DNA from: Akkermansiaceae bacterium
GTDB taxonomy: Bacteria > Verrucomicrobiota > Verrucomicrobiia > Verrucomicrobiales > Akkermansiaceae
Length of the DNA: 64,000 nt
NCBI GenBank assembly: GCA_905181965.1
Contig: CAJIZY010000009.1
Location: 372,001-436,000 of the forward strand
Direction of reading: 5' to 3'
The translations under genes were made by a program, and so were the position numbers. Shown here piece by piece: positions 1-10,207 of this stretch; the first letter of the stretch is position 1, and every line of letters starts with the position of its first letter. The notes beneath the pieces were generated by a model. It made no database searches and was not told the DNA's origin. It worked only from the letters and a program-made list of their open reading frames with translations.

Positions 1-1087
<1,087 letters not shown>

Positions 1088-1120
1088 TTATAGGTAGTAG
1101 TTAGGGTTTTGTGTTGAGGT

Positions 1121-4100
1121 TTAGAGGGTAAGATCATCGAGGGAAAAGTCTTCGCTAGCGGCGGCACCTGGTTCTGACCCAGATCGTCCGGGTCGGACAT
1201 CGAGACAGAGTGACTGCATTTCCTTGATGAGAACGTTGAAACTCTCAGGAGTGCCAGCTTCTAGGCTGTTATCCCCTTTTACGATCGCTTCGTAAATGCG
1301 GGTTCTACCCTGCACATCGTCTGACTTCACCGTGAGAAGCTCCTGAAGAGTATAAGCGGCGCCGTATGCTTCAAGAGCCCAGACCTCCATCTCTCCAAAT
1401 CGCTGACCACCATACTGGGCCTTACCACCAAGCGGCTGCTGGGTAACAAGTGAGTAAGGACCAACGGCACGAGCGTGGATCTTGTCGGCGACAAGGTGCC
1501 CAAGCTTGAGCATGTAAATAATGCCGACCACTACGGGCTGATGAATCGCTTCTCCGGTCCGTCCGTCGTAAAGCGTAGACTTACCGGCAACAGAACCATC
1601 TTTACCATCACCGATCCAAGTGAAGCCTTCGACCTTCTTGGCCTCGGACATGTATTCCCAGATTTTCGCCTCAGGAATACCATCGAAAATCGGAGTCGCA
1701 ACCTTGAAACCTAAGGCTTTAGCCGCCACACCAAGGTGGGTTTCTAAAACCTGACCAACATTCATTCGTGAGGGCACGCCAAGTGGATTGAGGCAGATGT
1801 CAACAGGAGTTCCGTCGGAAAGATAAGGCATATCCTCTTCAGGCACGATGACCGAAACCACCCCTTTGTTTCCGTGGCGACCCGCCATCTTGTCACCCAC
1901 GCTCAGCTTACGCTTAGCAGCAACAAAAACCTTAACTTCCTTCACAACACCCGGATCAATTTCGTCGCCACTCTCGATCTGATCGAGCCGGCGTTCCCGG
2001 TCTCCATCAAGCTCAGCAAACCGACTTTCGAAGCTGGATATAATCTCGAGGATTTTGTTCCGGATCGGAGAAGGATCGATTTCAATATGATCATAAACCG
2101 AAGCAAGTTTACGAAGGAGGGTCTTGGTGATCTTGCGATTAGCCGGGATGATAATTTCACCAGACTGCGCGTTCACAACGTCGAGAGGGATTTTCTCTCC
2201 AAGGAGGATGTCAGAAAGCTTCTCAGTAAGTTGGTCAGTGAGCTGATCTTTCTTCTTCTTGTAGTCGTCGTTGATCTTTTTGAGCTGCTTCTTGAGCTTA
2301 GCGGGATCCCCTTCGATTTCCTTGCGGCGAGCCATTCCGTGGGTGGCAATGCGGATATCCTGAACGATTCCGGTGCACCCGGAAGGAACACGCAGTGATG
2401 TGTCTTTCACGTCAGCGGCTTTTTCACCGAAGATCGCACGGAGTAGACGTTCCTCTGGAGCAAGTTCGGTTTCCGACTTTGGCGTGATCTTACCGACGAG
2501 AATATCGCCAGGCTTCACCTCAGCTCCAATGCGAATTATTCCATCGTGGTCGAGATTCTTAAGAGCCTCTTCACCGACGTTTGGAATGTCGCGGGTAATT
2601 TCTTCAGGTCCTAGCTTGGTGTCACGAGCGGCACACTCAAACTCACTAATATGAATCGAGGTGTAGACATCGTCCTTGACCATGCGTTCGGAGATCACGA
2701 TGGCATCCTCGAAATTGTATCCATTCCAAGGCATGAAGGCCACTAGAACGTTTGCTCCTAGCGCAAGTTCACCGTCTTCAGTATTAGGACCGTCCGCGAT
2801 GATATCACCGTTCTTCACCTTCTGGCCAGCCCTAACAAGCGGCTTCTGGTTGATGCAGGAACCGGAGTTCGAACGCATAAACTTACGCAGAGGATAAACG
2901 AAGGTTCCTTTATCGGGATTCGATTTAATAGTCTCCGGCTCGGAAAGAAAACGCTCTTCCGAAACGGGAAGCTTTCCATCTTTAGTCGTAATGATATATT
3001 CAGCAGAGGAAGCAGCAACAATACCATCAGCCTCGGAAACGATCACAGAGCGTGAGTCGCGAGCAGCCTTCTCCTCAAGTCCAGTGCCAATGTAGGGCGA
3101 GTCGGAGCGAAGAATGGCACAGCCTGACGTTGCATGTTCGAACCCATTAGTGCGCGGTTCGCATCATCATGCTCGAGGAAGGGAATGAGACCAGCTGCGA
3201 CCGAAACGAGCTGTTTCGGGGAAACATCCATGTAATCAACCCGGCTTGGATCAACTTCGATGAACTCCCCACGCTCACGTGCAGTAATACGCTCGTTAAG
3301 GAAGCCACCCTTCTTGTCAATAGGATTGTTAGCTTGAGCAATGAGATATCCCTCTTCTTGGTCAGCAGTAAGATATTCAATCGTATTGGTCACCTTGCTC
3401 TTTTTTACAACTCGATAAGGAGTCTCGATGAATCCGAACTCGTTAATACGTGCGTAGGTGCACATCGAGTTAATGAGTCCAATGTTCGGGCCTTCCGGAG
3501 TCTCAATCGGACAAATCCGACCATAGTGAGAAGTGTGAACATCTCGGACCTCAAAACCAGCACGATCACGATTGAGTCCACCCGGTCCAAGTGCCGAAAG
3601 ACGGCGCTTGTGAGTAAGCTCGGCGAGTGGGTTGGTTTGGTCCATGAACTGAGAAAGCTGAGACCGACCGAAGAAGTCGCGAACAACCGCACTGAGTGCT
3701 TTCGGGTTAATAAGCTTCTGTGGTGTCATCCCCTCGATATTGACATCAAAGAGAGTCATGCGCTCTTTAACCAAACGTTCGGTGCGGGCGAGACCAACAC
3801 GACATTGATTGGCAAGAAGTTCGCCAACAGCACGGACTCGACGTGAACCAAGGTGGTCGATATCGTCTAGGATCCCTTCCCCTTTTTTGAGTCCAAGAAG
3901 ATACTTAGTAGCAGCAAGAAAATCTTCTCCGACCATGATCCGCTCATTGGAATCAATATCGATCTTGAGTTTCTGGTTGATCTTGTAACGTCCAACACGA
4001 GTGAGATCGTATTTTTTCGGGTCAAAGAAGAGACGCTTAAGGAGCGCGCGAGCATTTGCAGCGGTTGGGGGATCGCCAGGCCGAAGCTTGCGGTAGATAT

Positions 4101-4989
4101 CCTTCAGAGCCGACTCTTCGTCGTGAGCAGGATCCTTCTTTAAAGATTTAACGAGGATCTCGTCCTCACTGGAATCGATAACCTCGACGGTCTTCTGCCC
4201 AAGAGCAACGAGCTGACGGATGACGCCAATAGAGAGCGGCTCGTAAGAACGGGCGACGACCACTTCACCATCCATAATATCTTCGAAAGGCATGAGTGAG
4301 GCTAAAGACTCTTCATTCATTTCCTGATTATTTTGAAGCTTTTGAATATTATAAAAATTCGAGACTAAATCACGCTCAGTCGGATAACCAAGAGCACGGA
4401 GGAAGGTCGTCACAAGAAACTTACGGCGGCGGCGGCGGCGGTCAAGATAGACATAGGCGAGATCGTTCGTGTCAAACTGAACCTCGAGCCAAGAGCCACG
4501 ATCAGGAATGATGCGGAAACTGTGGAGAATCTTTCCATTCAAATGGACCGATTTCTCAAAGCAGATACCAGGCGAGCGATGAAGCTGCGAAACAATCACT
4601 CGTTCAGCTCCGTTAATTACAAAGGTTCCGCGACGAGTCATCATAGGAAGTTCTCCCATGTAGACGCGCTCCTTCTTGGTGCCCGTATCATCCTTCAGAT
4701 TGAAGGTCACGTAGAGCGCCGCCGAGAAAGTCTCGCCGGTGCGAAGGGCATCAAGAGCACTCGCCTTAGAGTCCTCGATGTCGTAAGAAACGAAACCAAG
4801 CTCGATGGTGTCGTCATAGGATTTGATGGGAAAGACTTCTTGAAACACGGCCTGTAGACCAGTTCCTGTGCGCTTGGATGGCGACACGTCTTTTTGCAGA
4901 AAATCCTCATAGGATTTAGACTGCACCTCAATCAGGTTTGGCGGCTCGATGACCTCCTCGATGGTTCCAAAGTATTCTCGCTTCAACAT
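1121..4989 (-). CDS. rpoB: RNA polymerase beta subunit (one frameshift)
   Basis: Beta subunit of RNA polymerase, about 1,290 residues when the two frames are joined. The first part (4989 to about 3113) begins [13 protein letters not shown] and reaches the conserved [11 protein letters not shown]. The frame is then lost by one missing base at about 3113. Restoring it gives [20 protein letters not shown], which runs into [13 protein letters not shown] and on to [21 protein letters not shown] and the C-terminus. Both halves are otherwise full length and conserved. The Met read at 3046 is internal, not a start. A six-arginine run near residue 180 corresponds to a GGC-rich patch at about 4426-4440. 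An rpoB null would be lethal, so the break is most likely a sequencing or assembly deletion. Confidence 0.96.
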
Positions 4990-5138
4990 AATATTAGGAT
5001 CCGGATGAGATTTTACAACATAGCCAAGCGGTCAACTCAACCGTTTGAGACATGTTGTGATTTCTGGGTCTGGAATTGCAATTCCGTCTGTGACTACTTG
5101 TGATGGTGGGCACGAACGGAGGGAAAGCACTATCGACG

Positions 5139-5163
5139 AAAAATCCCAAATTTGAAATTTGGG
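5139..5163 (-). terminator. Palindrome with T run upstream of rpoB
   Basis: A perfect inverted repeat (CCCAAATTT, one central base, AAATTTGGG) at 5145-5163. On the minus strand it is followed directly by ATTTTTCG, the layout of a weak intrinsic terminator. The stem is AT-rich, so full termination is unlikely. It sits between rplL and rpoB, where other bacteria attenuate transcription to lower RNA polymerase synthesis relative to ribosomal protein L7/L12. The role is inferred from position and shape only. Confidence 0.45.
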
Positions 5164-5188
5164 TAGAACGAGGGTGATTTTACTTTTC

Positions 5189-5243
5189 CTCCGGCCGGGC
5201 CCAACTTCAGTCAATTTGACCGAAGTTGGGTGGAAATCCGGAG
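5189..5243 (-). promoter_or_regulatory. Long hairpin just after rplL
   Basis: Starting 4 bp after the rplL stop there is a nested inverted repeat: outer arms CTCCGG/CCGGAG (5189-5194 and 5238-5243) and inner arms CCCAACTTC/GAAGTTGGG (5200-5208 and 5222-5230), extended by GTC/GAC near the loop. On the transcribed strand it is not followed by a T run, so it looks more like an mRNA processing or stabilising stem than a terminator. Together with the palindrome at 5145 it gives two stem-loops in the rplL-rpoB gap, the place where E. coli has an attenuator and an RNase III site. Confidence 0.5.
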
Positions 5244-5247
5244 ATTG

Positions 5248-5627
5248 TTACTTCAGCTCGACTTTGGCGCCGGCTTCTTCAAGTGCTGCCTTGGCGGCCT
5301 CTGCATCATCCTTGCTAGCTCCTTCGAGCACAGGTGCGGGTGCACTTTCAACAAGTTTTTTGGCATCGGCGAGTCCGAGTCCGGAAGCAACTCCACGCAC
5401 AGCTTTGATAACTGCGATCTTGTTACCTCCTGCGCAGCAGGCACATTGCGGCACGATCGGCACTCAGCAGCCCGCGCAGCTCGGAGCGGCCGTGGACCGG
5501 CTGCTGCTGCTGCTACTGGTGCGGCGGCGCTAACGCCCCATGCCTCTTCAAGGTGCTTAACTAATTCGGCTGCTTCCAATACGGAAAGTTTGCCGAGCTC
5601 TTCTGCGATTTTTGTAATGTCTGACAT
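5248..5627 (-). CDS. rplL: 50S ribosomal protein L7/L12 (disrupted in the hinge)
   Basis: Stalk protein that recruits GTPase factors to the ribosome. The N-terminal dimerisation part ([20 protein letters not shown]) and alanine-rich hinge are read from 5627. The C-terminal globular part ([20 protein letters not shown] to AGAKVELK) lies in another frame and ends at 5248. Between them, at about 5436-5500, the expected conserved start of the C-terminal domain (an EF-D-V-L type stretch) is replaced by a GC-rich sequence that fits no L7/L12. Both ends are sound and neighbours are in canonical order. A small hairpin (GTCCGG/CCGGAC, 5653-5669) lies in the gap to rplJ. The patch is most likely an assembly artefact. 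Confidence 0.9.
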
Positions 5628-5774
5628 TGTATTTTTTTGTCGGTATCGTCGCGTCCGGAGCTTCCGGACATTTCAGACCCCCAGCTGGGAGGCCGACGAG
5701 GAACCAGTTTTATGTTTTCCAGGAATTCCCTCCCTCGTTAGACCGAGCTTGGGAAGACCATCCGTTCAAATTGT

Positions 5775-6268
5775 TTACTTTTCGTTGAATTTCGCCTTGA
5801 TGACGGCGCGACACGGCCGTGAGCGTGCGCACCAGCTTGGCGAGCATTGATAGTAGAGAGAAGCTGAGAGAGGAGCACTTCGCGTGGAGGAAGAGCTGCC
5901 AAGCCCTTGACTTGGTCGGCACTTAAAACGTCCCCGTCGAGAATACCAGCTTTGACAACCGGCGTTTCGAATTCCTTTTGAAAATTGGCTACCACTTTCG
6001 CGACAGCGCAAACATCAGAGGAACCTGTCACAAAAGCAGTCTGACCGGAAAGCTCTTCGCTGAGATCTGGAAGACCAGAATCAGCGAGGACACGTTTCAT
6101 GAAAGAGTTCTTTGCAACGTGGCACTCGGCACCCTGCTCAAGGAGACGTCCACGAAGCTCGTTGAAGGAAGGAACGGTCGTCCCGGCATAGTCCACAACG
6201 AGAACGAAGTCGGACTCATCGACACGTCCCTTGATTTCGTCGAGAATGAATTTTTTATCTGGGTTCAT
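5775..6268 (-). CDS. rplJ: 50S ribosomal protein L10 (C-terminus frame-broken)
   Basis: L10 anchors the L7/L12 dimers to 23S rRNA. The frame from 6268 (MNPDKKFILDEIKGRV) is typical up to LLSQLLSTINA. Beyond that the reading continues in a second frame (LAKLVRTLTAVSR) and a third (AVIKAKFNEK, stop 5775-5777), so two small indels are needed, at about 5841 and 5806. Read straight through, the open frame ends at 5738 with a non-homologous tail. The stretch with the lesions is GC-richer than the rest. It lies 15 bp after rplA, in normal operon order. The stop chosen here is the one that restores an L10-like C-terminus. Confidence 0.88.
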
Positions 6269-6283
6269 GGTCTGCGTTTCGAG

Positions 6284-6982
6284 TTAGGCGATGTAAGAAG
6301 AGATATCGAGCGAAATCCCAGGGAGCATCGAAGCAGCGAGAGTAAAGCTCTGGATGTAGTTTCCTTTGGCGGAGGCAGGCTTTGCCTTCACAATACTATT
6401 AACAAGTGAACCGAGGTTCTCCTGAAGTTGTTCTTCCGAGAAGGAGAGCTTCCCACAAGCAGCGGCGATGTTCGCACTCTTATCGATCTTGTAATCAATA
6501 CGACCGGCCTTAACCGCGTTCACGGCAGTTGCAGTATCATCAGTCACAGTCCCGGTTTTAGGGTTTGGCATGAGGCCGCGAGGTCCAAGAACACGAGCAA
6601 TTTTCCGAACTTCTGTCATTGCGTCAGGAGTTGCGATAGCGGCATCGAAGTCGGTGTATCCTCCCTGAACCTTTTTAATAAGGTCTTCGAAACCAACCTC
6701 GTCGGCTCCGGCTTCAGTGGCAGCCTTAGCAGCATCACCAGACGCAAAAACGATCACTTTAACCTTTTTACCAGTTCCATGGGGGAGAGCCACAGAGCCA
6801 CGAACCATCTGGTCACTTTTACGTGGGTCTACCCCGAGATGGGCCGAGAAAGTGACAGTGGCGTCAAACTTAGGGGCCGGGAACTTTTTCAGAAGAGCCA
6901 CGGCGTCGTTCAAGGAATAACTTTTCCCCTCTTCGACGAGTGCTGCAGCCTTCTCGTATCTTTTGCTTCGTTTATTACTCAT
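6284..6982 (-). CDS. rplA: 50S ribosomal protein L1
   Basis: L1 forms the mobile stalk near the ribosomal E site and in many bacteria represses its own operon by binding the mRNA. The 232-residue length is normal. Typical L1 features are visible: SKRYEKAAALVEEGKSYSL at the N-terminus, the DPRKSDQMVRG and LPHGTGK motifs, and LGPRGLMPNPKTGTV in the second domain. The frame is intact. It lies between rplK (59 bp upstream) and rplJ (15 bp downstream). Confidence 0.97.
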   Translation of the reverse strand: MSNKRSKRYEKAAALVEEGKSYSLNDAVALLKKFPAPKFDATVTFSAHLGVDPRKSDQMVRGSVALPHGTGKKVKVIVFASGDAAKAATEAGADEVGFEDLIKKVQGGYTDFDAAIATPDAMTEVRKIARVLGPRGLMPNPKTGTVTDDTATAVNAVKAGRIDYKIDKSANIAAACGKLSFSEEQLQENLGSLVNSIVKAKPASAKGNYIQSFTLAASMLPGISLDISSYIA

Positions 6983-7041
6983 TCTATTAGTTGCAGTGCG
7001 GTCGGACCCCTCGAAGAGAGACCCTCCTGCGATTTAAAATT

Positions 7042-7467
7042 TCACCACTCAACCTCGAGACCCATCTGCATGGCAGTGCCGGCAAGAATCTTTGCAGCTT
7101 GCTCAGGATCACTGGTGTTGAGATCGGGCATTTTACGCTCAACTACCTCGAGTAGCTTAGCCTTACTGATTTTCCCAACCTTGACCTTGTTGGGCTCTCC
7201 GGAACCGGATGCGATACCAGCAGCTTTCTTGAGAAGAACAGCTGCGGGAGGCTGTTTGGTTACAAAATTAAAGCTCGCGTCCTTGTAAACTGTGATAACC
7301 GTTGGAAGAAGATCACCGGCAGATGCTTGGGTCCGAGCATTAAATTCCTTACAGAATCCCATAATGTTCACGCCAGCCTGACCAAGCGCAGGCCCGACGG
7401 GAGGAGAAGGGTTGGCTTGTCCAGCTTGAATCTGGAGTTTGAGGACTTGTTTTACTTCCTTGGCCAT
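7042..7467 (-). CDS. rplK: 50S ribosomal protein L11
   Basis: L11 binds 23S rRNA at the GTPase-associated centre. It is 141 residues, the family's usual length, and starts [20 protein letters not shown] with the conserved [25 protein letters not shown]. The C-terminal RNA-binding domain is complete and ends [11 protein letters not shown]. The frame is intact. It sits between nusG and rplA as in most bacteria. Confidence 0.97.
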   Translation of the reverse strand: MAKEVKQVLKLQIQAGQANPSPPVGPALGQAGVNIMGFCKEFNARTQASAGDLLPTVITVYKDASFNFVTKQPPAAVLLKKAAGIASGSGEPNKVKVGKISKAKLLEVVERKMPDLNTSDPEQAAKILAGTAMQMGLEVEW

Positions 7468-7575
7468 GATTTTAGAATTGTAAGTGAGTGTTGCCGGGGG
7501 CGGCGGGGAGGGGTGTGGTAATATTTATCGAAAAAAGTCAAGATGAAACCGCTTCGATCTGACAATTTCAGGACT

Positions 7576-8145
7576 TTAGGCTTTCTCAACCTGCCAGTAT
7601 TCGAGTTCAACGGGGGTAGATCGACCAAAAATGGTGACAGCAACGCGCATTTTCCCACGCTCAGGATCGATTTCCTCAACGACACCATTCTGAGATTCAA
7701 AGGGACCGTCCGAGACTTTGACCGTGTCCCCTACCTCGAACTCGATAGACGGACGGACACTTCCTTCGCGCTCTTCGATCTGGCTGAGCATACTAGCAAC
7801 CTCCTTAGGGCGCATAGGAATAGGCTTGTTACGAGCACCTGCGAAACCAATGGCCCCATCGAGCTGCTGCATGAAAGACCAAGTGTCCTCCACAACATCA
7901 TTATGCTCATCTAGGAGATGCATGTTGATGATCACGTAACCAGGAAAAAATTTCTTTTTCTGCTCGGTCTTTTTGCCCGCACGCACTTCGGAGACCAATT
8001 CAGTAGGCACAAGAACCTTGAATATTTTGTCGCCAAGCTCTTCTGATTCAACAAGTCGAGCAATGCGGTCCTTAACCTTGTTTTCTTGACCAGAAAGGAC
8101 ATGAACGACATACCATTGGTCTTTGGGTGCTGGAATGGTGGGCAT
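7576..8145 (-). CDS. nusG: Transcription termination/antitermination protein NusG
   Basis: NusG binds elongating RNA polymerase through its NGN domain and links it to Rho or ribosomal S10 through its KOW domain. The 189-residue protein has a typical NGN start (WYVVHVLSGQENKVKDRI), the FFPGYVIINM segment, and a C-terminal KOW motif (FEVGDTVKVSDGPFESQNG). The frame is intact. It lies directly after secE on the same strand. Confidence 0.97.
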   Translation of the reverse strand: MPTIPAPKDQWYVVHVLSGQENKVKDRIARLVESEELGDKIFKVLVPTELVSEVRAGKKTEQKKKFFPGYVIINMHLLDEHNDVVEDTWSFMQQLDGAIGFAGARNKPIPMRPKEVASMLSQIEEREGSVRPSIEFEVGDTVKVSDGPFESQNGVVEEIDPERGKMRVAVTIFGRSTPVELEYWQVEKA

Positions 8146-8202
8146 TTTAAAAGGGTTGTTTCGAAGATTAAATGAAACGGAAAATTAATGAAGAAGGGGC
8201 GC

Positions 8203-8445
8203 TTAGTTGGCTAATCCACCAAGAAAAGTCACCGCCTCGGTGTGAATGAGATCCCAAAGGGCTACGTAAGCGGACAAAAGAATTATCGCGATAAGAACAA
8301 CTACAGTTGAATCGATGAGTTCCTTGTATTTTTTAAATCCACGAACTTTGGGATCAGATTCCCAGGGCCAAGATGCTTTACGGAGTTCGGTCTTTACCTC
8401 ACCGATAAATGTGAAGAGTTTTCCGGGGAATTTGAAGAGTTTCAT
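8203..8445 (-). CDS. secE: Preprotein translocase subunit SecE
   Basis: Small membrane subunit that stabilises SecY in the Sec channel. The 80 residues comprise a cytoplasmic amphipathic part (FIGEVKTELRKASWPWESD, with the conserved K-x-x-x-W-P core) and one transmembrane helix (VVVLIAIILLSAYVALWDLI). It lies between tRNA-Trp and nusG, the canonical position. Confidence 0.95.
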   Translation of the reverse strand: MKLFKFPGKLFTFIGEVKTELRKASWPWESDPKVRGFKKYKELIDSTVVVLIAIILLSAYVALWDLIHTEAVTFLGGLAN

Positions 8446-8461
8446 TGGAATATGATGAGAG

Positions 8462-8537
8462 TGGCAGGACAGACAGGACTTGAACCTGCAACCCTCGGTT
8501 TTGGAAACCGATGCTCTACCAATTGAGCTACTGTCCT
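8462..8537 (-). tRNA. tRNA-Trp (anticodon CCA)
   Basis: On the minus strand the sequence folds as a full cloverleaf: acceptor AGGACAG paired with CTGTCCT, D-arm AGCTCAATTGGTAGAGC, an anticodon loop reading TTCCAAA (anticodon CCA), T-arm with GGTTCAAGTC, and an encoded 3' GCCA. It lies between tuf and secE, the standard place for this tRNA in many bacteria. Confidence 0.97.
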
Positions 8538-8577
8538 ATCTTTGCTTTCGAGAGAGTTTGTGTTTTGAGGCGACTGA

Positions 8578-8603
8578 GGGGCACTCCATAAAAAGAGTGC
8601 CCC
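8578..8603 (-). promoter_or_regulatory. Hairpin between tuf and tRNA-Trp
   Basis: A perfect 9-bp inverted repeat (GGGGCACTC / GAGTGCCCC) with an 8-base A-rich loop, in the 128-bp gap between the tuf stop and tRNA-Trp. There is no T run after it on the minus strand, so read-through into secE is expected. It may be a processing stem protecting the tuf mRNA 3' end or marking where the tRNA is cut out. The function is inferred. Confidence 0.45.
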
Positions 8604-8665
8604 CGTAAAAACCAGCCAACAGGCCGCCTTTCCACTCAGGAAAGCCAACCTGTCTAGAATCGAAA

Positions 8666-9849
8666 TTACTCGACGATGTCCCCGACGCGACCAGCACCAA
8701 CGGTACGGCCACCTTCGCGGATTGCGAAACGCATGGATTTCTCCATCGCAACAGGAGTAATGAGGGTAATAGTGAGGCTCACGTTGTCACCAGGCATAAC
8801 CATCTCAACTCCCTCAGGAAGCTCACGGAACCGGTCACGTCCGTTGTGCGGAAGTAAAACTGTGGGCGATAGTTTGCGAAGAATGGAGTGTGACGTCCGC
8901 CTTCGTCCTTCGAAAGGACGTAAACTTCAGCAGTAAACTTGGTGTGTGGAGATACAGACCCAGGCTTCACGATACACTGACCACGCTCGAGGTCGTCCTT
9001 CTTAAGTCCACGGACAAGAAGACCGACATTGTCGCCTGCTCGACCTTCGTCAAGAAGCTTACGGAACATCTCGATGTCCGTAATGATGGTCTTCTGAGTG
9101 TCGCGAATACCAACGACCTCAACTTCCTCCATCTTCTTGACGATTCCACGCTCGATACGGCCAGTGGCCACGGTTCCTCGACCTTCGATCGAGAACACGT
9201 CCTCAATTGGCATGAGGAAATCCTGATCAACAGGACGCTCGGGCTCAGGAATGTAGGTATCGACAGCCTCCATAAGCTTTAAGATAGCCTCTTTTTGAGC
9301 GGCATCACCTTCAATAGCCTTCAGGGCGGAGCCCTTGACGACAGGGATGTCATCGCCGGGAAATTCATACTGAGTGAGAAGCTCGCGCACTTCCATCTCG
9401 ACGAGTTCAAGGAGCTCTTCGTCGTCGACTTGGTCAGTCTTGTTAAGGAAAACTACAAGTGCAGGCACCCCAACTTGACGAGCAAGGAGGATGTGCTCAC
9501 GAGTCTGAGGCATTGGGCCGTCAGCTGCGGAAACCACGAGAATACCACCATCCATTTGGGCAGCTCCAGTGATCATATTTTTCACGTAGTCAGCGTGACC
9601 TGGGCAGTCAACGTGAGCATAGTGACGATTTGCGGTCTCATACTCAACGTGAGCAGTGGAGATGGTGATACCACGCTCTTTCTCCTCAGGAGCGGCGTCG
9701 ATTTCATCATAAGCCTTCGCTTCACCACCCGAAGCCTCAGCGAGGATAGTAGTGATAGCAGCGGTGAGGGTGGTTTTACCGTGGTCAACGTGACCGATAG
9801 TGCCGACGTTGACGTGAGGCTTGTTCCGTTCAAACTGTTCTTTAGCCAT
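8666..9849 (-). CDS. tuf: Elongation factor Tu (one frameshift)
   Basis: GTPase that delivers aminoacyl-tRNA to the ribosome. The start at 9849 reads [19 protein letters not shown], with the P-loop [17 protein letters not shown] and NKTDQVDD (NKxD) all present. The frame is lost near 8825, where one base is missing after RTTDVTGSV. The other frame then supplies [17 protein letters not shown] through [18 protein letters not shown] to a DIVE terminus at 8666. Joined, the protein is about 394 residues, the usual EF-Tu size. Only one tuf is seen in the window. The break is probably a sequence error. Confidence 0.95.
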
Positions 9850-9900
9850 TGTATTGGTTGATTAGGTTTTAGCTGGTTTTTTGTCGTCTCACACACTCTC

Positions 9901-9975
<75 letters not shown>

Positions 9976-10088
9976 AGAACCAGAGAGTTAATGTGAATGC
10001 GTCCGGAAGTGAGTTGAGGGGAGGAAGGAACGCTTACTTATTGTGCGTCCCTCGATCTCATCTCGCCCTGCTGCCGGAAGCGGGGCGC

Positions 10089-10116
10089 AAACTAGCAAAG
10101 TCGATCACACTGTCAA
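10089..10116 (-). promoter_or_regulatory. Candidate sigma-70 promoter for tRNA-Thr/tuf operon
   Basis: On the minus strand a perfect -35 box TTGACA (10111-10116) is followed 16 bp later by TAGTTT (10089-10094), which could act as the -10 box. It lies about 110 bp before the tRNA-Thr and would start the whole tRNA-Thr/tuf/tRNA-Trp/secE/nusG run. The rest of the 232-bp gap 9,976-10,207 shows nothing else recognisable. The -10 match is modest. Confidence 0.45.
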
Positions 10117-10207
10117 AAGTATTTTCAAAAGAAAGTTTTTTTCCAATGAAGCCATTATTCTAGGGGGTTTCAGGAGCATCAACTCCTTTCAAAACCTATC
10201 TCTTTTC

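Noticed and set aside
1121-1200. Pseudogenisation of the RNA polymerase operon
   Set aside because: Everything outside the single lesions is strongly conserved, which does not fit relaxed selection.
3043-3125. Programmed ribosomal frameshift as explanation for rpoB and others
   Set aside because: No slippery heptamer with a following stem was found, and the same kind of break occurs in many unrelated genes, including changes that cannot be bridged by a shift of one base.
1475-3846. Long plus-strand open frames (for example 1874-2398 and 3169-3846) over rpoB
   Set aside because: They are antisense shadows of a highly conserved coding region and show no family resemblance or start signals.
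4426-4440. GGC microsatellite-like run in rpoB
   Set aside because: It is in frame and encodes an arginine run in the DRRRRRRKF segment where RpoB proteins are normally Arg/Lys-rich; no sign of instability beyond this.
5500-5517. GCT/CAG triplet run near rplL
   Set aside because: It codes for the alanine-rich hinge of L7/L12, which is always low complexity; not a functional repeat.
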